From positions 1 to 17,079 of the forward strand of contig SBFN01000175.1 of NCBI GenBank assembly GCA_006226895.1: a stretch of 17,079 nucleotides of DNA, in the 5' to 3' direction. The notes beneath the pieces are model-generated. The model had not been told where the DNA came from, made no database searches, and was given only the letters and a program-made list of their open reading frames with translations. Each line of letters opens with the position of its first letter. Position 1 is the first letter of the stretch. The position numbers and the translations under genes were made by a program. Source of the stretch: Deltaproteobacteria bacterium. GTDB lineage: Bacteria > Desulfobacterota > Desulfuromonadia > Desulfuromonadales > BM103. Positions 1 to 7,038 of the stretch are shown piece after piece.

Positions 1-419
1 ACACTCGACACCGACACTTCACCGCCCTGGTCGAGCACGGCACGCCCGACAGCAGCAATATCGTCATAATCGGAGACCGCTGCAGCGACGAGGCCAACTC
101 TGCCGACCTCATCACCTGTGCCGAGAATCTCCTTGCGCAGCTGCTCCGTTGAATGCTCCCGAAACGGTCGATAAATAAAACCGGCGGCACAAAAACGGCA
201 GGCCTTGGGACATCCGCGTGAAACTTCGACCAGGCGCATACTGCCGAATTCCGTGTCCGGGGTTGCTACACAGGTCATACTCTGGCTGTCATCCAGGTTC
301 GCCTGCCACTGGCGAGCGACCTGTTCCGGCAGCCCTTTTAACGGCATCATTGATTTGAGTTCACCGCTCTCTAGGTAGCGAACGTCGTAGCCACCCGGCT
401 GATAAATCCCCGCCTGTTG
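1..419 (-). CDS. Radical SAM protein, core-domain part (partial, separated from its N-terminus by a frameshift)
   Basis: This is the continuation of the gene whose N-terminal part lies at 361-990, read in a different frame. Translating the minus strand from about 419 gives an uninterrupted frame to the left edge. It contains a CX3CX2C cluster in the context VSRGCPKACRFCAAG (about 230-190), the cysteine motif that binds the [4Fe-4S] cluster of radical S-adenosylmethionine enzymes. The start here is not a real start codon: it marks where the frame must resume. The rest of the SAM barrel lies beyond base 1. In this family the N-terminal region is a B12-binding-like domain and the reaction is often unknown, so I assign no substrate. 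Confidence is high that this is radical SAM coding sequence and lower for the exact join. Confidence 0.75.
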
Positions 420-990
420 TGAAATTCGGATCGAGGAGTTCGCTACGAGCCAACGTCTCAGGATCAAGTATTTGCTTCAGGAGTTGTGGCAGGGTCACCT
501 CAGCCTCGCCAACCACGAAGAGGTCCATAATTTCTGCCAGCGGTTCGGGATTGAGAAATGCACAAACGCCGCCACAGATGATCAGTGGATGACGCTCGGT
601 GCGCTCCTCGCGCCAGAACGGCAAACGGCCGAACTCGAAGATCGTTGGCAGGTTGAGGTAATCATTTTCAAACGAGATTGAAAAGGCAATCAGATCAAAA
701 TCGGAGAGCGAGCGCCGGGATTCAATCGATACAAGGGGAAAACCGGTACGGCGATGCTCTTCGATATCTTCAGAATCAGGGAGAAAGAAGCGTTCACAGA
801 GTGTATCGTCACGATCGTTAAGCATTCGGTAGACTGTCTGCAACCCCAGGTTGCTCATTCCCTGGTGGTAAGTATTCGGATAGACCAGGGCAACAGCCAG
901 ACGCCCACCCCAAGGGTTGGCTTTTCCGCCAGTTTCCTGCTCATGACGCTGACGATATTTTTCAATCAGGTGACGTGACATCAACCACAT
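361..990 (-). CDS. Radical SAM protein, N-terminal B12-binding-like domain (frameshifted)
   Basis: The frame encodes 209 residues beginning MWLMSRHLIEKY and contains the stretch YPNTYHQGMSNLGLQTVY, typical of the N-terminal, cobalamin-binding-like domain of UPF0313-type radical SAM proteins. Further hallmarks are AFSISFENDYLN, CGGVCAFLNPEPLAE and VVGEAE. The match to the family holds to about residue 190. The last 20 residues look unrelated, and the frame stops at 361-363. Reading on in the next frame restores the family pattern (AGIYQPGGYDV) and leads into the cysteine cluster upstream of base 230. The gene is therefore broken by one surplus base near 400-430, either a real mutation or a sequence error. 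The start could be 990 or the second ATG at 981; neither has a clear Shine-Dalgarno site. It lies 86 bases after waaF, with no terminator seen between them. Confidence 0.75.
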   Translation of the reverse strand: MWLMSRHLIEKYRQRHEQETGGKANPWGGRLAVALVYPNTYHQGMSNLGLQTVYRMLNDRDDTLCERFFLPDSEDIEEHRRTGFPLVSIESRRSLSDFDLIAFSISFENDYLNLPTIFEFGRLPFWREERTERHPLIICGGVCAFLNPEPLAEIMDLFVVGEAEVTLPQLLKQILDPETLARSELLDPNFTTGGDLSAGWLRRSLPRER

Positions 991-1076
991 TCTACGGTGA
1001 AGGGGAACAAGATATCAATCTTCAACTGAGGGTCAGAAGAATACGGGAGGAGAAAAATGAGAAAACCAGGCAAGGG

Positions 1077-2120
1077 CTATGCTTTGCCTTGCAGGAGTTC
1101 CGGCATAAAGGACTGCACGGCGTCAACAACATCAGCAACCGTCACGCGATCCATGCATCGGTGATCAATCGGACATTCCCTGAGCATACAGGGTGAACAT
1201 TCGACCTGGTGACGAACGATGCGGTAGCTTTCACTGAAAGGTGAGGTTGTAGTGTGGTTCGTAGAGCCGAAGATCGCAACGATCGGCACATTGAAGCCAG
1301 CAGCGATATGCATCGGGCCGGAGTCGTTGGTGACCATCAGTGAAGCAACGTCGATCAGGGCCATCATCTGTCTGACCGAAGTTTTGCCAACAAAATTATG
1401 CACCGGAGCCTGTATAGCTGCGGCGATATCTTTGCCGATCTCGACTTCACCTGGACCACCGATCAAAACCACATGCATGCCGTACTCTCTGGCAAGAAAA
1501 TCACCGACGGCTGCAAAACGTTCGGGGTACCAGCGTTTTGCCGAGCCATAAGCGGCTCCGGGGTTGATAGTGACGACGGGGCCTTCGGGTAGCTGCTCTT
1601 TCACCCAGGCACGTTCGCTATCCAGAAGGGAAAGAGTTTGCCGCTTCTCTTCAGCCTTGATGCCATAGTGATTAACGATACGCAGAAAAGCATCGGTCTG
1701 GTGAATCGCCTTCTCTGCTTCGCCAAAGGGCACCGGGTGAGTCAAAAAGATACGGCGGCCATCCGTGGTAAAACCAAGACGTCGGGGAATTCCGGCCAGA
1801 AAAGCCATAATCCCGGCTTCGATGGCATATTGAAAGAGAATTGCACAGTCGAATTTACGGCGGCGCAAATCGGCCGCAAAACGCAACATGCCAAGGACAC
1901 CGGCATGCTCAGCGCGTTTATTATAGACGATGACTTCGTCACAGCCGGGATGATTCTCCAGCAACTGGGCCACCAGGGGATTGGCTACGACAGCGATATG
2001 GGCTTCAGGATAGGTTTGCCTGACAGCCATCATGGCCGGAACGGTCATAACGGCATCGCCGAGCCAATTGGCCGAGCGGATCATGATGCGTTGGATTTTA
2101 TTGGCGTCGAGTTTTTTCAA
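1077..2120 (-). CDS. waaF: ADP-heptose:LPS heptosyltransferase II (GT9 family)
   Basis: This enzyme transfers L-glycero-D-manno-heptose from ADP-heptose to the inner core of lipopolysaccharide, on the cytoplasmic face of the inner membrane. The 347-residue product has the GT9 N-terminal signature RSANWLGDAVMTVPA, whose Asp is the expected catalytic base. It also has the C-terminal sugar-nucleotide site NPGAAYGSAKRWYPERFA, the NDSGPMHIAAG motif, and the cysteine-rich tail SPCMLRECPIDHRCM common in WaaF. Length is normal for the family. The start used is TTG at 2120, which gives a complete first beta strand. The first in-frame ATG, at 2084, would leave only Met-Ile before the RS of the signature. 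Neither has a good ribosome binding site, and the TTG lies 11 bases after the Trm112-like gene, so translational coupling is likely. WaaC or another GT9 heptosyltransferase is the main alternative. Confidence 0.88.
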   Translation of the reverse strand: MKKLDANKIQRIMIRSANWLGDAVMTVPAMMAVRQTYPEAHIAVVANPLVAQLLENHPGCDEVIVYNKRAEHAGVLGMLRFAADLRRRKFDCAILFQYAIEAGIMAFLAGIPRRLGFTTDGRRIFLTHPVPFGEAEKAIHQTDAFLRIVNHYGIKAEEKRQTLSLLDSERAWVKEQLPEGPVVTINPGAAYGSAKRWYPERFAAVGDFLAREYGMHVVLIGGPGEVEIGKDIAAAIQAPVHNFVGKTSVRQMMALIDVASLMVTNDSGPMHIAAGFNVPIVAIFGSTNHTTTSPFSESYRIVRHQVECSPCMLRECPIDHRCMDRVTVADVVDAVQSFMPELLQGKA

Positions 2121-2131
2121 GAGACATGGAT

Positions 2132-2302
2132 TCAGTCTAGGGGAAGAGCCTCGTCGATCAGCATGACCGGAATGCCGTCACGGACCGGGTAAGCCAGTTT
2201 ACAGGCATGGCAGTAGAGCTTGTCATGGTTGTCATTGGGCACAATTTCACCTTTGCATTGCGGGCAGGCCAGTATTTCAAGCAGATCGTTGGATAAAGTC
2301 AT
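2132..2302 (-). CDS. Trm112/UPF0434 (YcaR-like) small zinc-ribbon protein
   Basis: This 56-residue protein begins [19 protein letters not shown] and ends EALPLD. It has two cysteine pairs, CPQC (residues 13-16) and CHAC (31-34), and the signature [11 protein letters not shown], which together identify the Trm112/UPF0434 family. Eukaryotic Trm112 binds zinc and activates methyltransferases. The bacterial role is poorly defined, but these genes often sit beside LPS or lipid A genes, as ycaR does near lpxK and kdsB in E. coli. Here it directly precedes waaF, which fits that habit. The ATG at 2302 has a GGAG Shine-Dalgarno site (2310-2313) seven bases upstream, and a candidate promoter precedes it. 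It is probably the first gene of a unit running into waaF and perhaps the radical SAM gene. Confidence 0.9.
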   Translation of the reverse strand: MTLSNDLLEILACPQCKGEIVPNDNHDKLYCHACKLAYPVRDGIPVMLIDEALPLD

Positions 2303-2329
2303 CAGTTTTCTCCAGGTTGATATTCACAT

Positions 2330-2358
2330 CTTCTACAGTAAGCCACATGGCAAGTCAA
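2330..2358 (-). promoter_or_regulatory. Candidate sigma70-type promoter for the Trm112-waaF unit
   Basis: On the minus strand TTGACT (2353-2358, five of six matches to the -35 consensus) is followed after exactly 17 bases by TAGAAG (2330-2335, four of six matches to the -10 consensus). Transcription would start near 2323, leaving a leader of about 20 bases that contains the GGAG site of the Trm112-like gene. The dcw terminator lies about 190 bases upstream, so this unit needs its own promoter. The -10 is imperfect, so this is a prediction only. Confidence 0.4.
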
Positions 2359-2545
2359 ACGCAAAGCAGCTATTTTTAATCTGGCACAACGTAAGAATTC
2401 CAAGCCAACCAATTAAAACTAAACCAGGTTCTTAACGCGAAAGCGCAAAGAGGAACAATGGAAAATTGGACATTATGCAAATCATCCAGACCTGCCCTTT
2501 TGCTTTTTTACGCCTTTGCAATAAACCTGTTTTAGGTTATAGAGC

Positions 2546-2571
2546 AAAAAAAGGGCCGCACAAGGCGGCCC
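2546..2571 (-). terminator. Rho-independent terminator of the dcw operon
   Basis: On the minus strand the sequence forms a perfect 7-bp G+C stem, GGGCCGC paired with GCGGCCC (2565-2571 with 2553-2559). It closes a five-base loop and is followed at once by seven T residues (2546-2552). This is a textbook intrinsic terminator in the direction of ftsZ transcription, 172 bases past the ftsZ stop. On the plus strand the hairpin lacks a T-run, so it should act one way only. It separates the dcw transcript from the Trm112-waaF unit. Confidence 0.93.
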
Positions 2572-2743
2572 AACGTAGTTGAGGGAGTTGCATTACAGGC
2601 AAGCGCAGAGTTACGAGCAAACCGATATGACGCCGGGCGGAGAACCGGCACGGCCGCTCACCCTTTGACAAGCACGAAATTAAATTTCAGCAATTGGCCA
2701 TCGGGGTCTTTAACGTCAACCCGTCAGGTAAATGTATTTATCC

Positions 2744-3895
2744 TCAGTCGACCCGCTTTCGCAGGAACGTCGGGATATCATACTCCTCTTCTTCATTGTA
2801 GGATCCGATACGCATACTGGCGCGCGGCTTATCCTGTTGCTCTCTACGGATGAACGCCGGGATATCACGGTCAATCTTGGTTGGCGTCTGTACATTCGGG
2901 CGACCCAGCTCAGTGCTAGGCCGTTTGCCGGTATCGAAGGAGCAACCGAAGCCAGTAGCAATCGCAGTCACCTGGATGGTTTCACCCATATCCTCGTTAA
3001 CGACCAGGCCGATAAAGATATTGGCGTCTTCGTGAACTTTTTCGTGAATGATATTGGCCACTTCCTCGTAATCAGCCATGGTCATGCTGGAAGAACCTGT
3101 GACATTGACCAACACTCCCTTGGCGCCTGAGATGTCAATCTCTTCGAGCAACGGACTGCTGATCGCCTGCTGAGCGGCTTCGCAGGCACGGTTTTCACCT
3201 GAGGCAGTACCGATACCCATCATGGCCATGCCGCGCTCGCTCATCGCCGACTGCACATCCGCGAAGTCGACGTTTATCATACCGTGAGTAGTAATCAGAT
3301 CGGAGATTCCCTGTACGGCCTGACGCAGCACATCATCAGCTGGTTTAAAGGCATCGAGGATGCCCATCTGCTTACCGGCAAGACCACTTAAACGATCGTT
3401 GGGAATCAGGATCAGAGAATCAACGATCTGCTTGAGTTCTTCGACACCCTGTACCGCCTTGCCCATGCGCTGCTTGCCTTCGAAAGCAAAGGGTTTGGTA
3501 ACAACAGCGACCGTTAACGCACCCAACTCCTTGGCAACTTCAGCGATAACCGGAGCTGCGCCGGTCCCGGTTCCACCACCTAAACCTGCGGCGATAAAGA
3601 CCATATCAGCCCCTGTCAGCAACTCGGCAATTCGTGCACGATCTTCCTCGGCGGCCTCACGACCGACTTCAGGGTTAGCGCCGGCGCCAAGGCCCTTGGT
3701 CAGCTTCGGACCTATCTGCACACGCATGGAAGAGAGGTTGGCCCGCAATGCCTGGGCATCGGTATTGGCAACCATGAACTCCACACCATCAATCTGGGCA
3801 GCAATCATCGTATTGACCGCATTACTACCGCCACCTCCAACACCAACGACCTTAATCTTGGCTACCTGGTCTACACTTTCGTCAAATTCAAACAT
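2744..3895 (-). CDS. ftsZ: Cell division protein FtsZ
   Basis: FtsZ is the tubulin-like GTPase that polymerises into the cytokinetic ring at midcell. The 383-residue product has the N-terminal nucleotide-binding segment KVVGVGGGGSNAVN (about 15-28), the tubulin signature GLGGGTGTG (104-112) and the NVDFADV region of the T7 loop. It ends in the conserved C-terminal peptide DIPTFLRKRVD (373-383), which docks FtsA and other partners. A second, similar motif, DIPAFIRR (344-351), lies upstream in the linker. I chose the ATG at 3895 because GGAGGGAG (3901-3908) sits five bases upstream and MFEFDE is the usual family start. In-frame GTG at 3928 and ATG at 3913 would add 11 or 6 residues. It is the last dcw gene, followed by a strong terminator. 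Confidence 0.98.
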   Translation of the reverse strand: MFEFDESVDQVAKIKVVGVGGGGSNAVNTMIAAQIDGVEFMVANTDAQALRANLSSMRVQIGPKLTKGLGAGANPEVGREAAEEDRARIAELLTGADMVFIAAGLGGGTGTGAAPVIAEVAKELGALTVAVVTKPFAFEGKQRMGKAVQGVEELKQIVDSLILIPNDRLSGLAGKQMGILDAFKPADDVLRQAVQGISDLITTHGMINVDFADVQSAMSERGMAMMGIGTASGENRACEAAQQAISSPLLEEIDISGAKGVLVNVTGSSSMTMADYEEVANIIHEKVHEDANIFIGLVVNEDMGETIQVTAIATGFGCSFDTGKRPSTELGRPNVQTPTKIDRDIPAFIRREQQDKPRASMRIGSYNEEEEYDIPTFLRKRVD

Positions 3896-3982
3896 AATGA
3901 CTCCCTCCGCCATTGTTGTGATCGTCACCTCTCCATGGCAACAATCTGTTTATCTTACAGGCTTATATTGCTTAGCTAACTT
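3896..3982 (-). promoter_or_regulatory. ftsZ leader with two Shine-Dalgarno-like sites and overlapping inverted repeats
   Basis: The 87 bases between ftsA and ftsZ form the largest gap inside the cluster. On the minus strand there is a first purine-rich site, GGAGAGGTGA (3925-3934), and a second, GGAGGGAG (3901-3908), which serves the ATG at 3895. A perfect 7-bp inverted repeat (3912-3918 with 3939-3945) places the first site in its loop. A 5-bp repeat (3909-3913 with 3935-3939) shares bases with it, so both stems cannot form at once. TATAAG and TAAGAT could be -10 elements but have no convincing -35 partners. A role in setting the high FtsZ level is possible but unproven. Confidence 0.4.
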
Positions 3983-5212
3983 TTAGAAAAATTCTCCGAA
4001 CCACTCTTTCATCCGCCGTGTGACACGATCGAAGAGGTTTTCATCTCCGATCACGAAATTACGGGTCTGCATATTGCGGCTGCCATACTTCACCAGGCCA
4101 ACGCCGGTAGCGTAAATTGGTGAATTGACAACATCGGTCAGGCCGCCAATTCCGGTCGGCTGGCCGCGGCGTACCGGCAGATCAAAAATCTGCTCGGCAA
4201 TCTCCGGCATACCGGGAAGAATCGCTGAGCCACCGGTGATCACGACACCGGAAGCGATCAGATCCTCATAACCGCTCTTGATGATCTCCCTGTTGACCAG
4301 GGTAAAGATCTCCTCAACCCTTGGCTCGAGGATCTCCGCGAGCAACTGCCGTGAAAGGACCCTTGGCTCTCGTCCACCCACCGAGGGGACTTCAATCGTT
4401 TCATCCTTGCCAACCATTGAGGAGAGGCAACAGCCCGAAGATTGCTTGATCTTCTCCGCCTCTGCCGTCGGCGTTCTCAGGCCCACAGCAATGTCATTGG
4501 TCAGATGATTACCACCAAGGGAGAGCACCGAGGTGTGCTTGATTGCGCCATCAATAAAGATCGCGATATCCGTCGTGCCACCACCGATATCGACAAGAGC
4601 CACACCGAGGTCTTTTTCATCAGGCGTCAGAACAGCTTCAGAGGATGCCAGCTGCTCGAGGACGATATCGCCGACATCGACGCCCGCCTTGTTGCAGCTC
4701 TTGATGATATTCTGAGCGCTTGCGACGGCGCCAGTGACGATATGGACCCTGGCCTCAAGACGCACGCCGCTCATGCCGAGAGGCTCCTTGATACCGTCCT
4801 GATCATCAATAATGAACTCCTGGGGCAGGATGTGAATCACTTCCCGGTCCATCGGTATCGCCAGGGCTTTGGCAGCATCGATAACACGCCGCACATCTTC
4901 GTTGCTGACTTCACGGTTTTTGATGGCAATCACACCCTGGGAGTTGATGCCCTTAATATGACCACCGGCAATTCCTGCGAACACCGACTTAATCTCACAA
5001 CCAGCCATCAGCTCAGCCTCTTGCAACGCCTTGCGGATCGCGTTGACTGTACTCTCGATGTTGATGACCACGCCCTTGCGCAGGCCACTTGAAGGACTGG
5101 TGCCGATACCAACGATATCGAGCCCCTCATCAGTTATCGCGCCAACGATGGCACAAATCTTGGTGGTACCAATGTCCAGGCCGACTACCAGGTTTTCACG
5201 TTTGTTATTCAT
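3983..5212 (-). CDS. ftsA: Cell division protein FtsA
   Basis: FtsA is an actin-like ATPase that anchors FtsZ filaments to the inner membrane and recruits later divisome proteins. The 409-residue product shows the actin-fold phosphate-1 motif LDIGTTKICAIVG near residue 13 and the phosphate-2 motif VDIGGGTTDIAIF near 207. The conserved stretch DETIEVPSVGGREPRVLSR and the adenosine motif ASGVVITGGSA follow. It ends in RMKEWFGEFF, the basic amphipathic helix used as a membrane-targeting sequence. Length is close to the usual 410-420 residues. The ATG at 5212 has a GGGGAGG site just upstream. It lies 26 bases after ftsQ and 87 bases before ftsZ, the standard ftsQ-ftsA-ftsZ order. Confidence 0.97.
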   Translation of the reverse strand: MNNKRENLVVGLDIGTTKICAIVGAITDEGLDIVGIGTSPSSGLRKGVVINIESTVNAIRKALQEAELMAGCEIKSVFAGIAGGHIKGINSQGVIAIKNREVSNEDVRRVIDAAKALAIPMDREVIHILPQEFIIDDQDGIKEPLGMSGVRLEARVHIVTGAVASAQNIIKSCNKAGVDVGDIVLEQLASSEAVLTPDEKDLGVALVDIGGGTTDIAIFIDGAIKHTSVLSLGGNHLTNDIAVGLRTPTAEAEKIKQSSGCCLSSMVGKDETIEVPSVGGREPRVLSRQLLAEILEPRVEEIFTLVNREIIKSGYEDLIASGVVITGGSAILPGMPEIAEQIFDLPVRRGQPTGIGGLTDVVNSPIYATGVGLVKYGSRNMQTRNFVIGDENLFDRVTRRMKEWFGEFF

Positions 5213-5238
5213 TTTCCTCCCCTTCCCATTCCCTAAAG

Positions 5239-6081
5239 CTAACTTCTGCTGACCGTACGTTTCACATCCAACTTCACGATAACGCGGTCGGTCACGTTTA
5301 AATCAATATACTTAAGAGCCATCAACCTGGGCTCCAGATCGTCATAAATACTTTCCAGTCGATTCAACTTGGTTTCAAAACCCTGCTTACCCATACGCAC
5401 TGGCACTCCACCGATGCGGGTATGCATAACGAGGCCTTCCTGCTCTTCAAAATGGATTTCCGAGATATCATCGAGGTTGAAGAGTGTCCTGCTTTCAAGT
5501 ACGTCCATAAGCTGCAGCGCCAGGTTCACAGAATCCTGGGTCTTATCCGGGTTATCGAGTAAGTATTGACGGTCAATCCCAGTGATCACCGGATAATCAA
5601 GCTCATCACCGGCATCAAGCATCTTGAAGACTTCACCAGCACGATCCACGTAGTAAAGATAATCAAGATCGATAATCGCCCGGGACTCCCGCTCAACCAC
5701 CCGAATAACCACCTGATCGGGGAAGGAACGTTCGACTTCGGCCTTCGCGATCCAGGCATGTTCTTCGATCTTGCGTCCAATCATATGCAACTCGAGATCA
5801 AACAGGCTGTCACCAATCGCAATATCAGACGCATCGAGAATATCACCTTCACTCACTCTAACTTGATGCTCAACGCGAACCTGCTTCACTCCAAAATATC
5901 CTGACTCGAGTAGCATCTGGGCTGTAAGCAAGGCCCCGCTCGCAAGCAGAAAACCACTTCCGGAGGCAATACAGACCCGCAGCGTGCGATGGAACAACTT
6001 CTTCCAGTCGCGCGCCTGCTTCTCCTGCTTACGCCGGTTGGTTTTACATTTCTTCTGCTTATGAGACTTCAGGTCACGCAT
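5239..6081 (-). CDS. ftsQ: Cell division protein FtsQ (POTRA domain)
   Basis: FtsQ is a bitopic inner-membrane protein that links early and late divisome parts through the FtsQLB complex. The 280-residue product has a very basic cytoplasmic head (residues 1-33, rich in Lys and Arg) and a single membrane segment at about 34-57. A POTRA-type domain follows (about 63-132, starting YFGVKQVRVEH). The FtsQ domain then contains WIAKAEVERSFPDQVVIRVVERE and ends with a region that includes YIDLNVTDRVIVKL. This layout is typical of FtsQ/DivIB. The ATG at 6081 starts 11 bases after the ddl stop and has only a weak GGAT-like ribosome site, so coupling to ddl translation is likely. Confidence 0.95.
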   Translation of the reverse strand: MRDLKSHKQKKCKTNRRKQEKQARDWKKLFHRTLRVCIASGSGFLLASGALLTAQMLLESGYFGVKQVRVEHQVRVSEGDILDASDIAIGDSLFDLELHMIGRKIEEHAWIAKAEVERSFPDQVVIRVVERESRAIIDLDYLYYVDRAGEVFKMLDAGDELDYPVITGIDRQYLLDNPDKTQDSVNLALQLMDVLESRTLFNLDDISEIHFEEQEGLVMHTRIGGVPVRMGKQGFETKLNRLESIYDDLEPRLMALKYIDLNVTDRVIVKLDVKRTVSRS

Positions 6082-6092
6082 TAGTTATCCAT

Positions 6093-7019
6093 TTACTTGT
6101 TCAATCCTGCGTCTTCCAGAATTTGCATCACCAGTTCATTGAAGGAGATACCTGCTTGCGCCGCCGCCTTAGGCAGCAGGCTGGTTGCTGTCATCCCTGG
6201 GATGGTGTTGACCTCCAGGCAAAAAAACTCGCGCTCTCGTACCATGAAATCAACTCTGGCCGCACCCCGGCAGGCCAGCGCCTTACAGGCCGCCAGGGAG
6301 GTTTCCTGCAGCCGGTTGTACAGCACAGCTTCCAGTGGTGCCGGCAAGAGGTACTCGGTGTTACCCGGTGTATATTTCGATTCGTAATCGTAAAATCCAC
6401 TTTTCGGCACAATCTGAATAATCGGTAAGGACTCTTTATTCAGAATGCTGACGGTAATTTCATCCCCCTGAATGTAATCTTCGATCAGGACCAGGTCGTC
6501 GTGCTCCAGAGCCTCTTCCAAACCGGCATCAAGTTCCGCCCTGTCATGTACGATACTGATGCCGATGGTTGAACCTTCCCGGGCAGGCTTGACCACGAGT
6601 GGGAAGTGGCGACAACGCTTAAACAATTCGCTTCGATCATCACCGGAACGATAGGCAACAAACCCCGGGGTAGATATCTCGTGGTAGAGCAAAATCTGCT
6701 TGGTGATAACCTTGTCCATCACCATGCTCGAAGACATGACGCCACTTCCTGTGTAGGGAATCCGCATCATTTCCAGAAGACCCTGGACCGTACCGTCTTC
6801 ACCGTAGCGTCCGTGTAGACAGATAAAAGCCACATCCGTTCCAACTTCACGCAACTGGGCGGGTAAATCGTGGCCGGCATCAATCGCGACCGCATTGCAA
6901 CCATTCTTCAACAACGCACCTAACACGGCCTGCCCGGTTTTCAGTGAGATCTCTCGCTCAGCTGAAAGGCCTCCCATTAAAACTGCTATCTTTTTATTCT
7001 TCAGTTCAGTGCGATTCAT
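6093..7019 (-). CDS. ddl: D-alanine--D-alanine ligase
   Basis: Ddl joins two D-alanines with ATP in the cytoplasm, making the dipeptide that MurF adds to the peptidoglycan precursor. The ATP-grasp enzyme shows KIAVLMGGLSAEREISLKTG at the N-terminus, then LHGRYGEDGTVQGLLE, the ATP-binding loop KPAREGSTIGIS and EDYIQGDEITVSIL. The metal-binding LEVNTIPGMTATSL follows near the end. Three close ATGs are possible: 7034, 7022 and 7019. I chose 7019 because MNRTELKNKKIAVLMGG matches the usual family start and GGGTGA lies upstream of it; 7034 has no ribosome site. With 7019 the protein has 308 residues, a normal length. It follows murC within a few bases, in the slot where murB usually comes first. 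Confidence 0.95.
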   Translation of the reverse strand: MNRTELKNKKIAVLMGGLSAEREISLKTGQAVLGALLKNGCNAVAIDAGHDLPAQLREVGTDVAFICLHGRYGEDGTVQGLLEMMRIPYTGSGVMSSSMVMDKVITKQILLYHEISTPGFVAYRSGDDRSELFKRCRHFPLVVKPAREGSTIGISIVHDRAELDAGLEEALEHDDLVLIEDYIQGDEITVSILNKESLPIIQIVPKSGFYDYESKYTPGNTEYLLPAPLEAVLYNRLQETSLAACKALACRGAARVDFMVREREFFCLEVNTIPGMTATSLLPKAAAQAGISFNELVMQILEDAGLNK

Positions 7020-7038
7020 CATCTCGTCACCCATGTTT

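Larger units (their letters stand above)
2303..2743. other. Intergenic region between ftsZ and the Trm112-like gene
   Basis: This is a 441-base gap. It holds the 3' trailer of ftsZ (2572-2743), the dcw terminator (2546-2571) and a candidate minus-strand promoter (2330-2358). A weak 5-bp hairpin (AACCT/AGGTT, 2524-2538) follows the terminator U-tract. A 25-codon plus-strand frame at 2458-2535 has a good Shine-Dalgarno site but no visible promoter; it is discussed as a finding. I see no conserved protein, tRNA or repeat in the rest. Confidence 0.7.

Noticed and set aside
361..430. Programmed ribosomal frameshifting in the radical SAM gene
   Set aside because: There is no classical slippery heptamer with a downstream pseudoknot that I can recognise. 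A simple indel or sequence error is the more economical explanation.
2431..2450. A small hairpin with a GAAA loop (CGC-GAAA-GCG) upstream of the candidate Trm112 promoter
   Set aside because: The stem is only three base pairs and has no T-run or other context, so it is not a credible terminator or operator.
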